The notes beneath the pieces are model-generated. The model made no database searches. It saw only the letters and a program-made list of their open reading frames with translations, and had not been told where the DNA came from. Shown piece after piece: positions 7,419-15,992 of a stretch of 64,000 bases of DNA (positions are counted from its first letter, which is position 1; each line of letters starts with the position of its first letter). Source of the DNA: Planctomycetaceae bacterium (GTDB lineage: Bacteria; Planctomycetota; Planctomycetia; Pirellulales; Pirellulaceae); the NCBI GenBank assembly GCA_020638975.1, contig JACKHN010000002.1:434001-498000 (forward strand), written 5' to 3'. The position numbers were made by a program, and so were the translations under genes.

Positions 7419-8816
7419 CTAAAAAAGCCGGTTGTATCCGTTTAACGCCGCGACGCGATAAGCTTCCGCCATTGTCGGGTAGTTGAACGTCGTGTTGATG
7501 AAGTATAGCAGCGAGTTCGCTTCACCCGGCTGGCTCATGATGGCCTGGCCGATGTGAATGATCTCGGAAGCGTTGGCACCGAAGCAGTGTACGCCGAGGA
7601 TCGCCAGTGATTCGCGGTGAAACAGAATCTTCAGCATGCCGACCGTTTGGCCGGTGATCTGAGCTCGAGCGATGCTCTTGAAGTGCGCGTGTCCAACTTC
7701 GTACGGGATGTTGTCCGCCGTCAGTTCGCGTTCGGTCTTGCCGACAGAACTAATTTCGGGGCTTGTATAGATGCCGGTCGGAACTAGCTCGGCGGGCACA
7801 CGCAGTTCCGCTTCGCCTACGATGTGACTGGCGGCGGCGCGACCTTGCGTGTATGAGGCACTGGCCAGCGACGGAAAGCCGATCACGTCGCCTACGGCAT
7901 AGATATGCGGGACCGAAGTCTGAAACACGTCGTTCACCGCGAGTTGCCCTCGCGAGTTAGCTTCGAGTCCGGCATTGGCGAGGTCCATATCTGTGTTACC
8001 TTGCCGCCCATTCGCCCACAACAAGACATCTGTCTTGAGTTTTTTCCCGCTGTTCAGGTGCAACACGACTCCATCGTCGCAGCCTTCGGCGCGTGCGTAT
8101 TCTTCGCCGTGTCGAATGAGGACGCCTTGGTCGCGCAGGTGATAGCTCAGCGCGTCGATAATCTCGTCGTCAAGGAACTCAAGCAATTTCGCACGCGTGT
8201 TGACGAGATTTACTTTCAGTCCCATGTTGCGGAAGATCGACGCATACTCAGAGCCGATCACCCCGGCACCATAGATGGTGATCGACTTGGGAGTGAATGT
8301 CAGGTCGAGAATCGTATCGCTATCGAAAACACAAGGATGTTCAAAGTCGACGTCTTCGGGATGATATGGCCGCGAGCCGGTTGCGATGACGATGCTTTCT
8401 GCGCTCACATGTTGCCCACCGACCGCCATCGTATGCGAATCTACGAAGCGAGCAGTTCCTCGCAAGACTTCGACACTGTTGCGGTCGTAGAAGCCTTTAC
8501 GCATCGTCACTTGCTGGCTGATCACTGTTGATGCACTTCTTCGCAGTTCGGGGAACCCGGGTCGCGTCATTACACCTGCCAGCAACGGATCACGCCAAGC
8601 CTCGGTGACTTTAAAGATCGCATTACGCAACGCCTTGCTGGGAATCGTACCGTGATGCGTGCAGCTGCCGCCAACTTGCTCCTGCTGCTCAACCGCGCCA
8701 ACGCGTTTGCCTTGCTTGACGGCTTGCATCGCCGCACCTTCGCCGGCTGGGCCCGTGCCGATGACGAGAACGTCGTAATCATAAGGTGCTGTTGGCACAA
8801 CCGAATCCTCATCCAT
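7419..8816 (-). CDS. sthA: Soluble pyridine nucleotide transhydrogenase
   Basis: A 465-residue FAD flavoprotein that exchanges hydride between NADPH and NAD+ in the cytoplasm. The FAD motif GTGPAGEGAAMQA is near the N-terminus, followed by GGSCTHHGTIPSKALR: only the first of the two cysteines of the lipoamide-dehydrogenase disulfide is present and the second position is Thr, as in SthA and unlike true disulfide reductases. A second Rossmann motif (IYGAGVIGSEYASIF) and the GD motif (HIYAVGDVIGFPSLA) follow. The open frame extends 66 codons upstream of the ATG at 8816, but that part would overlap the YgiQ-like gene and lacks homology; 8816 gives the usual family length and leaves a 19-base spacer. 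Likely co-transcribed with the gene upstream. Confidence 0.93.
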   Translation of the reverse strand: MDEDSVVPTAPYDYDVLVIGTGPAGEGAAMQAVKQGKRVGAVEQQEQVGGSCTHHGTIPSKALRNAIFKVTEAWRDPLLAGVMTRPGFPELRRSASTVISQQVTMRKGFYDRNSVEVLRGTARFVDSHTMAVGGQHVSAESIVIATGSRPYHPEDVDFEHPCVFDSDTILDLTFTPKSITIYGAGVIGSEYASIFRNMGLKVNLVNTRAKLLEFLDDEIIDALSYHLRDQGVLIRHGEEYARAEGCDDGVVLHLNSGKKLKTDVLLWANGRQGNTDMDLANAGLEANSRGQLAVNDVFQTSVPHIYAVGDVIGFPSLASASYTQGRAAASHIVGEAELRVPAELVPTGIYTSPEISSVGKTERELTADNIPYEVGHAHFKSIARAQITGQTVGMLKILFHRESLAILGVHCFGANASEIIHIGQAIMSQPGEANSLLYFINTTFNYPTMAEAYRVAALNGYNRLF

Positions 8817-8835
8817 GAACGTGTTACATGCCGCT

Positions 8836-10863
8836 TCACGACTGCGACTTTTTGCTGTCCGGTCGATAGCCGGGGCCAGGCTTGTGTCGCGATTGCTTCT
8901 TTTTGTCTTTCTTCTTCTTTCCACCTGGAATCGCGTGGACATACTCGCCACGAAATCGACGGTTGGCGTCGTTGCGACGTTTGGTGAGCGCCTCCTTCGG
9001 TGGAAGAGCAGCAATCAAACAATCGCATCCGTCACCGATTAAGTCCGTTCGTTTTGCTTGCTCCAACGCTTTGCGAACCTCGAAGTAATTCTCTGGCTTG
9101 AAGAACTGCATCAGCGCCCGTTGCAACTTGCGATCGCGAAGATGCTTGGCGATATAGACGGGCTTCTTCGTAAACGGATCGATGCCGGTGTAGTACATCG
9201 CCGTTGCCACGTCCATCGGCGCAGGAATAAAGTCCTGGACTTGATCCGGCTTGTAACCGGATTGCTTCAGCATCACCGCCAAATGAATCATGGCGTCTAG
9301 GTCGCTGCCGGGATGACTGGCGATGAAGTAAGGGACAATGTGTTGCTTCTTGCCCGCCTTTTTCGATTCGCTCTTGAATGCGTCCGTAAACTTCTCGAAG
9401 TCGTCGCCCGAAGGCTTTCGCATCAAGTCGAGTACATTTGGGTCGGTGTGTTCCGGAGCCACCTTCAGCAACCCGCCGACGTGATGTCGCGTCAAATCTC
9501 GCATGTACTCGGGTGAGCGTCGAGCCAAATCCATACGAATGCCGCTAGCGACAAGCACCTTTTTGATGCCCGGAGTCTCACGCGCGTCCTTCATTAACTT
9601 GACGAGCGGTCCGTGATCCGTGCCGAGCAACTTGCAGATCGTTGGATGGACACAAGATTGCCGCCGACAAACGGCTTCGACCTCAGGCTTACTACACGTC
9701 ATCTGATACATGTTTGCCGTCGGGCCGCCGATGTCGCTGATCGTCCCCTTGAAGTTCGGATCGGCCGCCATCTGGTTGATCTCGCCAACGATCGAGTCGT
9801 GGCTGCGTGATTGTATGATGCGACCTTGATGAGCGGTGATCGAACAGAACGTGCAGCCGCCGAAACAACCGCGCATGATCGTGACCGAATCTTTGATCAT
9901 TCCGAAGGCAGGAATTGGGTCTTTGTAGCTCGGATGTGGTTGACGCGTGTATGGCAGGCCATAGATGCGATCCATCGCCGCTTGCGAGATCGGGAACCGC
10001 GGCGGGTTGCACACGATGGCTTGGCGATCGTGATACTGGACCAGTCGCCGCGCGTTGTACGGATTCGTTTCGTTGTGCATCATCTTTGTCGCCTCAGCGA
10101 AGGTCGGCTTGTCGGCGACGACTTCTTCGTAGCTGGGCAGCGTCAATGCATCTTCTGGCGGCGTCTCCGAAGCACCCATCGCATAGGCAATCCCACGCAT
10201 CTCGCGGAGATCTTTGGGCGACTCGCCAGCCGCCAATCGCCGAGCGATCTCCAGGATAATGTCTTCGCCCATGCCGAAGACGACAAGATCGGCTTTCGCG
10301 TCGAGCAAGATCGAACGACGAACCTTATCGGACCAATAGTCGTAATGGGCCAACCGGCGCAACGACGCTTCGACACCACCAGCAATCACCGGCACGCCCT
10401 TGTACGCCTGCCTCGCTCGTTGACAGTAAGCCAGCGTCGCGCGATCCGGTCGCATGCCGATCCGACCGCCTGGCGAGTAAGCATCGTCGTTGCGGACTTT
10501 CTTGTTCGCCGTGTAGTGGTTGATCATCGAGTCCATGTTGCCGGCGCTGATCGCATAGAACAGTCGTGGCTTGCCAAACCGCTGCCAGTCGTCAACGTGG
10601 TGCCAATCTGGTTGCGACACGATACCAACACGGAAGCCCGCCGCTTCAAGGACTCGTCCCAGAATCGCCATCGCAAAGCTTGGATGATCGATGTACGCGT
10701 CGCCCGTTACGAACACGATGTCAACTTCGTCCCAGCCGCGTTCTTCCATCTCTTGCCGCGACATCGGAAGCGCCTTCCGCTGGCCCAGCGGAATCGAATC
10801 GACGACTAGTCCGGCGAGCGGATCGCTGGCGACGGGTTCGGCGAGGATCGGAAGTTGGAGCAT
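8836..10863 (-). CDS. YgiQ family radical SAM protein
   Basis: A 675-residue radical SAM protein of the YgiQ/UPF0313 family. The iron-sulfur motif CxxxCxxC is in MRGCFGGCTFCSI (about residues 328-340). The N-terminal third has the family motifs DVVFVTGDAYIDHPSF-like (here DIVFVTGDAYIDHPSF), VIAGGVEASLRRLAHYDYW and GMGEDIILEIARRL. The C-terminus has the conserved QDFIPAPMDVATAMYYTG and ends in a Lys-rich tail (KKKKDKKK). The substrate is not known for the family. The length is within the usual range. The gene precedes sthA by 19 bases. Confidence 0.92.
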   Translation of the reverse strand: MLQLPILAEPVASDPLAGLVVDSIPLGQRKALPMSRQEMEERGWDEVDIVFVTGDAYIDHPSFAMAILGRVLEAAGFRVGIVSQPDWHHVDDWQRFGKPRLFYAISAGNMDSMINHYTANKKVRNDDAYSPGGRIGMRPDRATLAYCQRARQAYKGVPVIAGGVEASLRRLAHYDYWSDKVRRSILLDAKADLVVFGMGEDIILEIARRLAAGESPKDLREMRGIAYAMGASETPPEDALTLPSYEEVVADKPTFAEATKMMHNETNPYNARRLVQYHDRQAIVCNPPRFPISQAAMDRIYGLPYTRQPHPSYKDPIPAFGMIKDSVTIMRGCFGGCTFCSITAHQGRIIQSRSHDSIVGEINQMAADPNFKGTISDIGGPTANMYQMTCSKPEVEAVCRRQSCVHPTICKLLGTDHGPLVKLMKDARETPGIKKVLVASGIRMDLARRSPEYMRDLTRHHVGGLLKVAPEHTDPNVLDLMRKPSGDDFEKFTDAFKSESKKAGKKQHIVPYFIASHPGSDLDAMIHLAVMLKQSGYKPDQVQDFIPAPMDVATAMYYTGIDPFTKKPVYIAKHLRDRKLQRALMQFFKPENYFEVRKALEQAKRTDLIGDGCDCLIAALPPKEALTKRRNDANRRFRGEYVHAIPGGKKKKDKKKQSRHKPGPGYRPDSKKSQS

Positions 10864-11024
10864 TACGAAGGGCCTTCACAGAATGCGGGACTCATCGAGT
10901 ATAAACGCCGCAAGCCGGATGGCCTATGGTTAGATCCCCCTGGTCGAACGATTCCAAGCGATTCCTGTCATCGATTGTCGCACAATCGGCTCAGTTTCAC
11001 GTCGCGCTGCCTTTCAAGTTCAAA

Positions 11025-11052
11025 CTTCCGAAGTGTTGGAAGACTTCGGAAG
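11025..11052 (-). terminator. Possible terminator hairpin downstream of the lactonase gene
   Basis: A perfect 10-base inverted repeat (CTTCCGAAGT / ACTTCGGAAG) with an 8-base loop lies 22 bases past the stop of the minus-strand gene at 11075. On that strand it is followed by only a short T run (TTTG), so it is a weak intrinsic terminator or a 3' stabilising hairpin. Confidence 0.4.
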
Positions 11053-11074
11053 TGTGATTAGTCGCTCGACTGCG

Positions 11075-12262
11075 TTAGGGTGCCAGCATCATTCGGATGC
11101 AGACGGGAGCCGGAATCGTGATACTGTTGCCAGTTGGCTCGAGTTCGCCCGTGTCTTGATTGATGCGAAACACAACGATCGAGTCGCTTCCTTGGTTTTC
11201 CGCCAAGAGATAGGTGCCGGTCGGATCGATGAAGAAGTTGCGTGGGGTCTTGCCTTGTGTCGATTCGTTTTCGATGTAAGCCAACTCGCCTGTATCTTGA
11301 TTGACTCGGTAGGCAACGATCGTGTCGTGCCCGCGATTTGATCCGTAAAGGAATTTGCCGGACGGATGGACACGTATTTCGGCCGTACTCAGTCCTGGCT
11401 GATCGCGGTCCGCGTCGGGAATCGTCGAGATCGTTTGCAGCGTCTTCAGTCGCCCCTGCTTTGCGTTGTACTTAAACGCGGTCACGGTCAGTGCCATCTC
11501 ATTGATGACGTAGGCGTACTTACCGCTGGGATGAAATGCGAAGTGGCGTGGGCCAGAGCCCGGCTCGATTTCGGCGGCAGCGGGGTCGTGTGGAGTGAGC
11601 TTCCCCTTCTCCGCATCGAAGGCATAAATCAGAACTTTGTCGAGACCAAGGTCGGCGGCAAACGCGAACTTGTTGTCCGGCGACAGATTGATCGAATGAC
11701 CGTGCGGTCCCTTCTGGCGTTGCTCGTCGATGCTCGATCCCTCGTGTTGCATAAAGGACGAAGCGTCTTGAAGGGTTCCGTCTGCGTTGATCGGTAGACA
11801 GGCTACACTCCCGCCGCCATAGTTCGCGACAAGCACATTCTTTCCTGTCGCATCAACGACAAGGTGGCACGGACCTGCGCCGCCGGAGGACTTTTCGTTC
11901 AACTTCGTCAGGCTGCCATCTTTGGGATTGATGGCAAAGGCGGTGACGCCGCCAGTCGGTTTGCCATCAAACTCGCTTATTTCACCCACGGCATACAGGA
12001 ACTTGTTGCTGGGATGGATGGCGACGAAGGACGGATTGACCACGCCTTCGGTCGCGCCGACTTCCGTTAATGCACCCGTCTTCATATTGAGCTTGAGAGT
12101 ATAGATACCCTTGCTCTTGCCGCCCCGAGTGTAGGTGCCGACGTACGCGAGATAATCTTGAACTCCATCGGCGGCAGTGGTGGACGCGGTCGCGCCGATG
12201 ACTGCGGTGAGAAACAGGCAAACGATGAGGAGTGAGTGTAGCGAGCTAGAGGCGTGGGGCAT
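11075..12262 (-). CDS. Secreted lactonase, 7-bladed beta-propeller (6-phosphogluconolactonase-like)
   Basis: A 395-residue protein with a signal peptide (about residues 1-31, hydrophobic LLIVCLFLTAVIGA, then ASTTAADG). The rest is a lactonase-type beta-propeller, with repeats of the form AIHPSNKFLYAVGE, NLSPDNKFAFAADLG, AFHPSGKYAYVINE and RVHPSGKFLYGSNRG, and the typical YVGTYTRGGKSKGIYT start. The family includes cytoplasmic 6-phosphogluconolactonase (YbhE) and muconate-cycloisomerase-like lactonases. Because this copy appears to be exported, a role on external sugar lactones is more likely than the pentose-phosphate pathway; that is inference. It is divergent from the cold-shock gene. Confidence 0.88.
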   Translation of the reverse strand: MPHASSSLHSLLIVCLFLTAVIGATASTTAADGVQDYLAYVGTYTRGGKSKGIYTLKLNMKTGALTEVGATEGVVNPSFVAIHPSNKFLYAVGEISEFDGKPTGGVTAFAINPKDGSLTKLNEKSSGGAGPCHLVVDATGKNVLVANYGGGSVACLPINADGTLQDASSFMQHEGSSIDEQRQKGPHGHSINLSPDNKFAFAADLGLDKVLIYAFDAEKGKLTPHDPAAAEIEPGSGPRHFAFHPSGKYAYVINEMALTVTAFKYNAKQGRLKTLQTISTIPDADRDQPGLSTAEIRVHPSGKFLYGSNRGHDTIVAYRVNQDTGELAYIENESTQGKTPRNFFIDPTGTYLLAENQGSDSIVVFRINQDTGELEPTGNSITIPAPVCIRMMLAP

Positions 12263-12495
12263 CGTTGTTCCGATCGTGATTCATAATTGTGTGGAAAGGA
12301 GCGTTAAGTCATCCTGGTCGAGTCGGACCGTATTTAAGCTGGAAATCCGGCGGATATCAAACATCCGAGGAGAATAATCGGAAAGACCCGAGAATCCATA
12401 GAGCCGCGAAATGAGCTAGCAGCGGGTCGCCTTCAACTTGTCACGTCTTGAAGTCCTCTCGAATCGTGGTGATTCCCTCTTTGATATTTCGCAAA

Positions 12496-12516
12496 AATTT
12501 GTCGCTAGGACAAATT
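12496..12516. promoter_or_regulatory. Operator-like dyad over the cold-shock promoter
   Basis: Perfect 8-base inverted repeat AATTTGTC / GACAAATT separated by the 5 bases GCTAG. Its right arm runs into the first two bases of the -35 hexamer (12515-12520). This placement is typical of a repressor site that blocks RNA polymerase, or of an activator contact. The binding protein is unknown. Confidence 0.45.
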
Positions 12517-12542
12517 GACGCATTGCCGTCAGGCTCTATAAT
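12515..12542 (+). promoter_or_regulatory. Sigma-70-type promoter of the cold-shock gene
   Basis: TTGACG (12515-12520) and TATAAT (12537-12542) are separated by 16 bases, close to the ideal housekeeping promoter. Transcription should start near 12549, leaving a leader of about 68 bases before the ATG at 12618. This is the best promoter match I see in the window. Confidence 0.75.
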
Positions 12543-12617
12543 GGCTGAGTTACGGCGGGACGACTCGAGGACGTTTTTCGGGTGCCGCCACTAAGTTTTT
12601 TTTGAGGAAGTAGACGA

Positions 12618-12818
12618 ATGCCAGAAGGTACAATCAAGCGGTTGACGGAAAAAGGTTTTGGATTCATTGACACTGGAGGAACAAAAGACTTGTTCTTTCA
12701 CATGTCCTCGCTTCAAGGTGGCGCGCGTTTCGACGAGCTCCACGAAGGACAGCGAGTTGAGTATGTAGAAGGCCAGGGCCCGAAAGGCCCAGCCGCAGAG
12801 AGTGTCACACCGCTTTAA
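12618..12818 (+). CDS. Cold-shock domain protein
   Basis: A 66-residue single-domain cold-shock (OB-fold) protein that binds single-stranded RNA or DNA. RNP1 is represented by KGFGFID (residues 12-18) and RNP2 by DLFFHMS (24-30); the usual RNP2 is VFVHxS, so this is a slightly divergent form. The end, GPKGPAAESVTPL, matches the usual GPQAANV-type C-terminus. GAGGAAG lies 7 bases upstream of the ATG. It is a single-gene transcript with its own promoter and a strong terminator right after it. Control by the dyad at 12496-12516 and by leader structure is likely but inferred. Confidence 0.93.
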   Translation: MPEGTIKRLTEKGFGFIDTGGTKDLFFHMSSLQGGARFDELHEGQRVEYVEGQGPKGPAAESVTPL

Positions 12819-12845
12819 GTAGTTAATACGGTCAGACGCACAAGA

Positions 12846-12872
12846 AGCCGGCGAGCAATCGCCGGCTTTTTT
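12846..12872 (+). terminator. Intrinsic terminator of the cold-shock gene
   Basis: A 9-base GC-rich stem (AGCCGGCGA / TCGCCGGCT) closes on a GCAA tetraloop, a stable GNRA loop, and is followed directly by six T. It lies 27 bases after the stop codon and before a convergent gene. Confidence 0.9.
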
Positions 12873-12896
12873 CGTTGTGACAGTTGTCGGGGCAGC

Positions 12897-13616
12897 TTAT
12901 CCGCATCCGAGATCGAGAAGCCAACGAACGACTGCGCCGAGCGGTCCACCACGCCATGCGTTTTCGACTAGTTCATCGACTGGTCTGAGTCTCGACCAGT
13001 GCATGCCCCAGCATTCTCGTTGTCCTGGCTGAATCGGTACGGGATTCAATCCACCATCCCGGATCAATCCGTCGCGATCAATCCAGCCGACCATCGCATG
13101 TTGGTACGGCCTACCGACCATCAGGAGATAATAGGCATCGTCGATATACTCCTCGCGCATGCGTCCTGGCGTTTGACGTGGCGGACGGACTAGCAGGAAG
13201 CCACGTTCCGCGTCGTGGTAACGCGTGTGTTTCACTTCCACCGGCTTGTTCAATCCTGTCCAACGACGCAACAAGTCACGACCTCGATTGCTTTTCAATG
13301 ACTCGGCGGCCTTGCGCCACGAATCCAGTGATCTGGGACACAACAATGCACAAGCGGCAAGTTCGGCTGACAGACCATCAAGATCGATCTCTTCATCCGA
13401 CTGTTGCGTCGATTGCTTACGCGTCGCAAGTTGGCCTGAATCTGAAAGCGCTCGTTTACGGGCAGCTTGTGCATCGATCCAGCTTCGCGTTCCGGTGACA
13501 TCGATCGTCGAGATCAGTGTGCCGCAATGCCGACATCGCAGTGGACCATGCTGTATCGGTTGCTCGGCGAGCCCACACCGTTCAATCTGTCCGCAATGCT
13601 CAAAGGAAACGTGCAT
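12897..13616 (-). CDS. Zinc-ribbon protein of unknown function
   Basis: A 239-residue protein. Cysteines at 8, 14, 28 and 31 (CG...RCG...CRHCGTLIS) look like a zinc ribbon, the last pair in the usual CxxC knuckle. The middle (residues 60-130) is helical and ends in RRWTGLNKPVEVKHTRYHDAE; the C-terminal part is Trp/Arg-rich (MHWSRLRPVDELVENAWRGG). I do not recognise the family. GGAGAG precedes the ATG at 13616 by about 10 bases. It follows the epimerase-like gene by 27 bases and is probably co-transcribed with it. Confidence 0.65.
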   Translation of the reverse strand: MHVSFEHCGQIERCGLAEQPIQHGPLRCRHCGTLISTIDVTGTRSWIDAQAARKRALSDSGQLATRKQSTQQSDEEIDLDGLSAELAACALLCPRSLDSWRKAAESLKSNRGRDLLRRWTGLNKPVEVKHTRYHDAERGFLLVRPPRQTPGRMREEYIDDAYYLLMVGRPYQHAMVGWIDRDGLIRDGGLNPVPIQPGQRECWGMHWSRLRPVDELVENAWRGGPLGAVVRWLLDLGCG

Positions 13617-13643
13617 CGATTGCGACTCTCCGACGTCGACGCA

Positions 13644-14618
13644 TCAGACATACCCTTCGGCTTGGAACCACTCCCAAGCAGCGGAAATTGACTCATCCAT
13701 CGGACGGACAACATAGCCGAGTTCTGCCTGGGCTCGTGCGATGCTGTAGTAATGATACAAGTCGGACATCCCAACCGCAGCCGAGTTTACATCCGGCTCG
13801 CGGCCCGTCAACTTGCCGACCACATCGCCACCCCGCCCGGCGATGATTCGCATCAGGGGACCAGCCCGACAGACCGGAGCGGACCCGCCCGTGATGGCAC
13901 AGATACGTTTCCACAACTCCAAATAGGTAACATTCTCACCACCAAGTATATAGAGACGCCCGGTGGCTCCTCGCTCGAGCGCGGCTAGAATTCCGGCAGC
14001 GACATCGCGAACATCGGAGACGGAGCATCCGCCCTTTGGAGCGAACGGCGTAAACCGTCGAGTGACCTCCAGCAGCATGCGACCAGACGACGGCTTCCAA
14101 TCCCAGGGGCCTAGCATGAACCCGGGGCTCACGACGACTCCTTCCAAGCCTTTGCTGACTTCGGCGAGGAAAATCTGCTCGGATTCGCGCTTCGAGATGA
14201 CATAGCTGCACGGCACCTTACCCGCTCGGGGCGAGTCTTCGTCGGCGAGGATCTCGGGCGAACCGACCCCAAGCGCGTCGACGCTGGAAACATGAACCAT
14301 CCTGGCCTTCGCATCTCGCGCAGCCTGCGCGACATTTCGCGTCCCCTCGACATTGACCGCTCGTTGCGATTCGAGTCCAGTCCAGCCGATATGGACCTGT
14401 GCGGCGGAGTGAACCACCTGCGAGACGCCATCGACGGCCCGCCTCACGGAATCGATGTCGCAGACATCTCCCATTGCGAGTTCGACATTCAATCCAGCCA
14501 GCGGTCGCGGATCACAATTTTTGCGTACGAGAACGCGCACGGCTTCGCCCGTCTCAAGCAGCAACCGCACCAGATTGTTGCCCACGAGCCCCGTTGCGCC
14601 AGTTACAAGCGTTGTCAT
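13644..14618 (-). CDS. NAD-dependent epimerase/dehydratase (HpnA/dihydroflavonol reductase-like)
   Basis: A 324-residue extended short-chain dehydrogenase. The N-terminal TLVTGATGLVGNNLV carries the NAD(P)-binding GxxGxxG; the catalytic pair is in YVISKRESE (YxxxK); VSSVDALG provides the catalytic Ser region. The overall pattern (VVHSAAQVHIGW, VVSPGFMLGPWDWKPS) resembles hopanoid-associated sugar epimerase HpnA and dihydroflavonol-4-reductases, but no other hopanoid gene is nearby, so the substrate is open. I choose the ATG at 14618 because AAGGA lies 6 bases upstream of it; a GTG at 14621 directly precedes it. Divergent from the acetyltransferase gene. Confidence 0.85.
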   Translation of the reverse strand: MTTLVTGATGLVGNNLVRLLLETGEAVRVLVRKNCDPRPLAGLNVELAMGDVCDIDSVRRAVDGVSQVVHSAAQVHIGWTGLESQRAVNVEGTRNVAQAARDAKARMVHVSSVDALGVGSPEILADEDSPRAGKVPCSYVISKRESEQIFLAEVSKGLEGVVVSPGFMLGPWDWKPSSGRMLLEVTRRFTPFAPKGGCSVSDVRDVAAGILAALERGATGRLYILGGENVTYLELWKRICAITGGSAPVCRAGPLMRIIAGRGGDVVGKLTGREPDVNSAAVGMSDLYHYYSIARAQAELGYVVRPMDESISAAWEWFQAEGYV

Positions 14619-14743
14619 CACGTTTCCTTAAGTCGCCAACGGCCCACAAGACGCATGAGCCAATAGAGCTTATTATAGAGCTGTCCCCAACCCCGCGAAT
14701 GGCCGATCAGCCATTTCAAATCCGCGTTTTGACGAGGCAGTTG

Positions 14744-15892
14744 ATGTCCGATATTTCCATAGTTCCGGTCCAAACAAAACGCCAGCAGAAACAATTCCTG
14801 ACGCTGCCGTGGAAGATCTATCGCGATGATCCCTACTGGATTCCTCCGTTACGGCAAAACCAAAAGGAACTCGTCGGGTTTGCTCCGCATCCCTTTTACG
14901 ACGACTCGGAAGGACAGGCGTTTCTCGCTCTGCGAAACGGCGAGCCAGTCGGTCGCGTACTCGCGATCGTGAACACGCCACATATTGAGCGATTTAAGGA
15001 ACGCCGAGGCTTTTTCGGATTTTTCGAGTCGGTTGATGACCAGGAGGTGGCAACGGGGTTGTTCGACGCCGCCAAGCGTTGGCTTGCCGAGCGGGATATC
15101 CTCGACATCCGCGGTCCAATGAACCCTTCGATGAATTACGAAGTTGGCTTGCTAATCGAAGGATTCGACAGTTCACCGCAGTTCATGATGACTTACAATC
15201 CACCGTATTACGCCAAGTTGATCGAAGGGTGCGGATTTCGAAAGACTCAAGATATGTATGCGTTTTGGGGTCACTCTGAGATGCTCGAATCGCTGGATAA
15301 GAAGCTCTACTTCGTCGTCGATGAAGCAACAAAACGCTTTGGTGTCACCCTACGTCAAATGGACCCCAAAAACTTTATCCGTGACGTTCGCATGTTCCTG
15401 AGTATTTACAATTCGTCGTTAGGTGGCACTTGGGGTTTTACGCCTCTTTCCGAAGGCGAGATCGATCACATGGCTGATTCAATGAAGCACCTGATCGTTC
15501 CTGAATTGACCAGCATCGCGGAGGTCGATGGACGCCCCGTCGCAACTGCTTTCGCATTGCTCGATTACAATCCCCGAATCAAGAAGATCGACGGTCGACT
15601 CTTTCCATTCGGATTCATGCGTTTATTCTGGAGACGACGGGCAATCAAGAACATTCGCATTATCAGTACAAACGTTATTCCTGAGTATCAAAAATGGGGG
15701 CTAGGCCTCGTGATCCTGTCCCGTCTTGTGCCGGAAGTTATTAGTTGGGGCGTAAAGGAGGCTGAATTTTCCTGGGTTTTAGAGAGTAATCAACTGTCCT
15801 ACAAAACCCTTAAGCGAGGCGGCGCTAAATTGACGAAGACATATCGAGTGTATGACTGTGGCCCAAATTCCGAATGGCCGGACGACGCCTAA
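14744..15892 (+). CDS. GNAT-like N-acetyltransferase
   Basis: A 382-residue protein with a GNAT-like arrangement: an N-terminal part (FLTLPWKIYRDDPYWIPPLR, then QAFLALRNGEPVGRVLAIVN) and a second lobe with FEWVLESNQLS-like text (here FSWVLESNQLSYKTLKRGGAK) at the C-terminus, the usual place of the acetyl-CoA fold's last strand and helix. This long, double-lobed form is frequent in bacteria and uncharacterised. The open frame continues upstream, but that part is Arg/Pro-rich and overlaps the divergent epimerase gene; 14744 (or the ATG at 14699) fits the family N-terminus. It starts a plus-strand run with the ketosynthase-like and RraA-like genes. Confidence 0.75.
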   Translation: MSDISIVPVQTKRQQKQFLTLPWKIYRDDPYWIPPLRQNQKELVGFAPHPFYDDSEGQAFLALRNGEPVGRVLAIVNTPHIERFKERRGFFGFFESVDDQEVATGLFDAAKRWLAERDILDIRGPMNPSMNYEVGLLIEGFDSSPQFMMTYNPPYYAKLIEGCGFRKTQDMYAFWGHSEMLESLDKKLYFVVDEATKRFGVTLRQMDPKNFIRDVRMFLSIYNSSLGGTWGFTPLSEGEIDHMADSMKHLIVPELTSIAEVDGRPVATAFALLDYNPRIKKIDGRLFPFGFMRLFWRRRAIKNIRIISTNVIPEYQKWGLGLVILSRLVPEVISWGVKEAEFSWVLESNQLSYKTLKRGGAKLTKTYRVYDCGPNSEWPDDA

Positions 15893-15992
15893 ATCGCGTG
15901 CCCGCTTGTCAAAGAACGACCGTCTCAGTCGATCAACCCTTTAACGCACAGATCAGGCGGTAGTTAGCCCGTCCATCACCCATCAAGGCCTT

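Larger units (their letters stand above)
12263..12617. other. 355-base divergent intergenic region
   Basis: Separates the lactonase (minus) from the cold-shock gene (plus). The right half holds a clear sigma-70-type promoter (12515-12542), a dyad overlapping its -35 (12496-12516), and a leader with an eight-T run at 12596-12603 just before the ribosome-binding site GAGGAAG (12604-12610). In the leader, GGCGG near 12556 can pair with CCGCC near 12585. The left 200 bases presumably carry the lactonase promoter, which I cannot pinpoint. Confidence 0.6.

Noticed and set aside
8817..9014. N-terminal extension of the transhydrogenase
   Set aside because: Arg/Ser-rich and overlapping the YgiQ-like gene's end. 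The ATG at 8816 gives the normal family length.
9811..10809. 332-codon plus-strand frame opposite the YgiQ-like gene
   Set aside because: Arg/His-rich composition and a perfect match to the antisense of a well-conserved family. The minus-strand product is clearly real.
14399..14743. N-terminal extension of the acetyltransferase
   Set aside because: Arg/Pro-rich and antisense to the epimerase gene. The family-like part begins at 14744.
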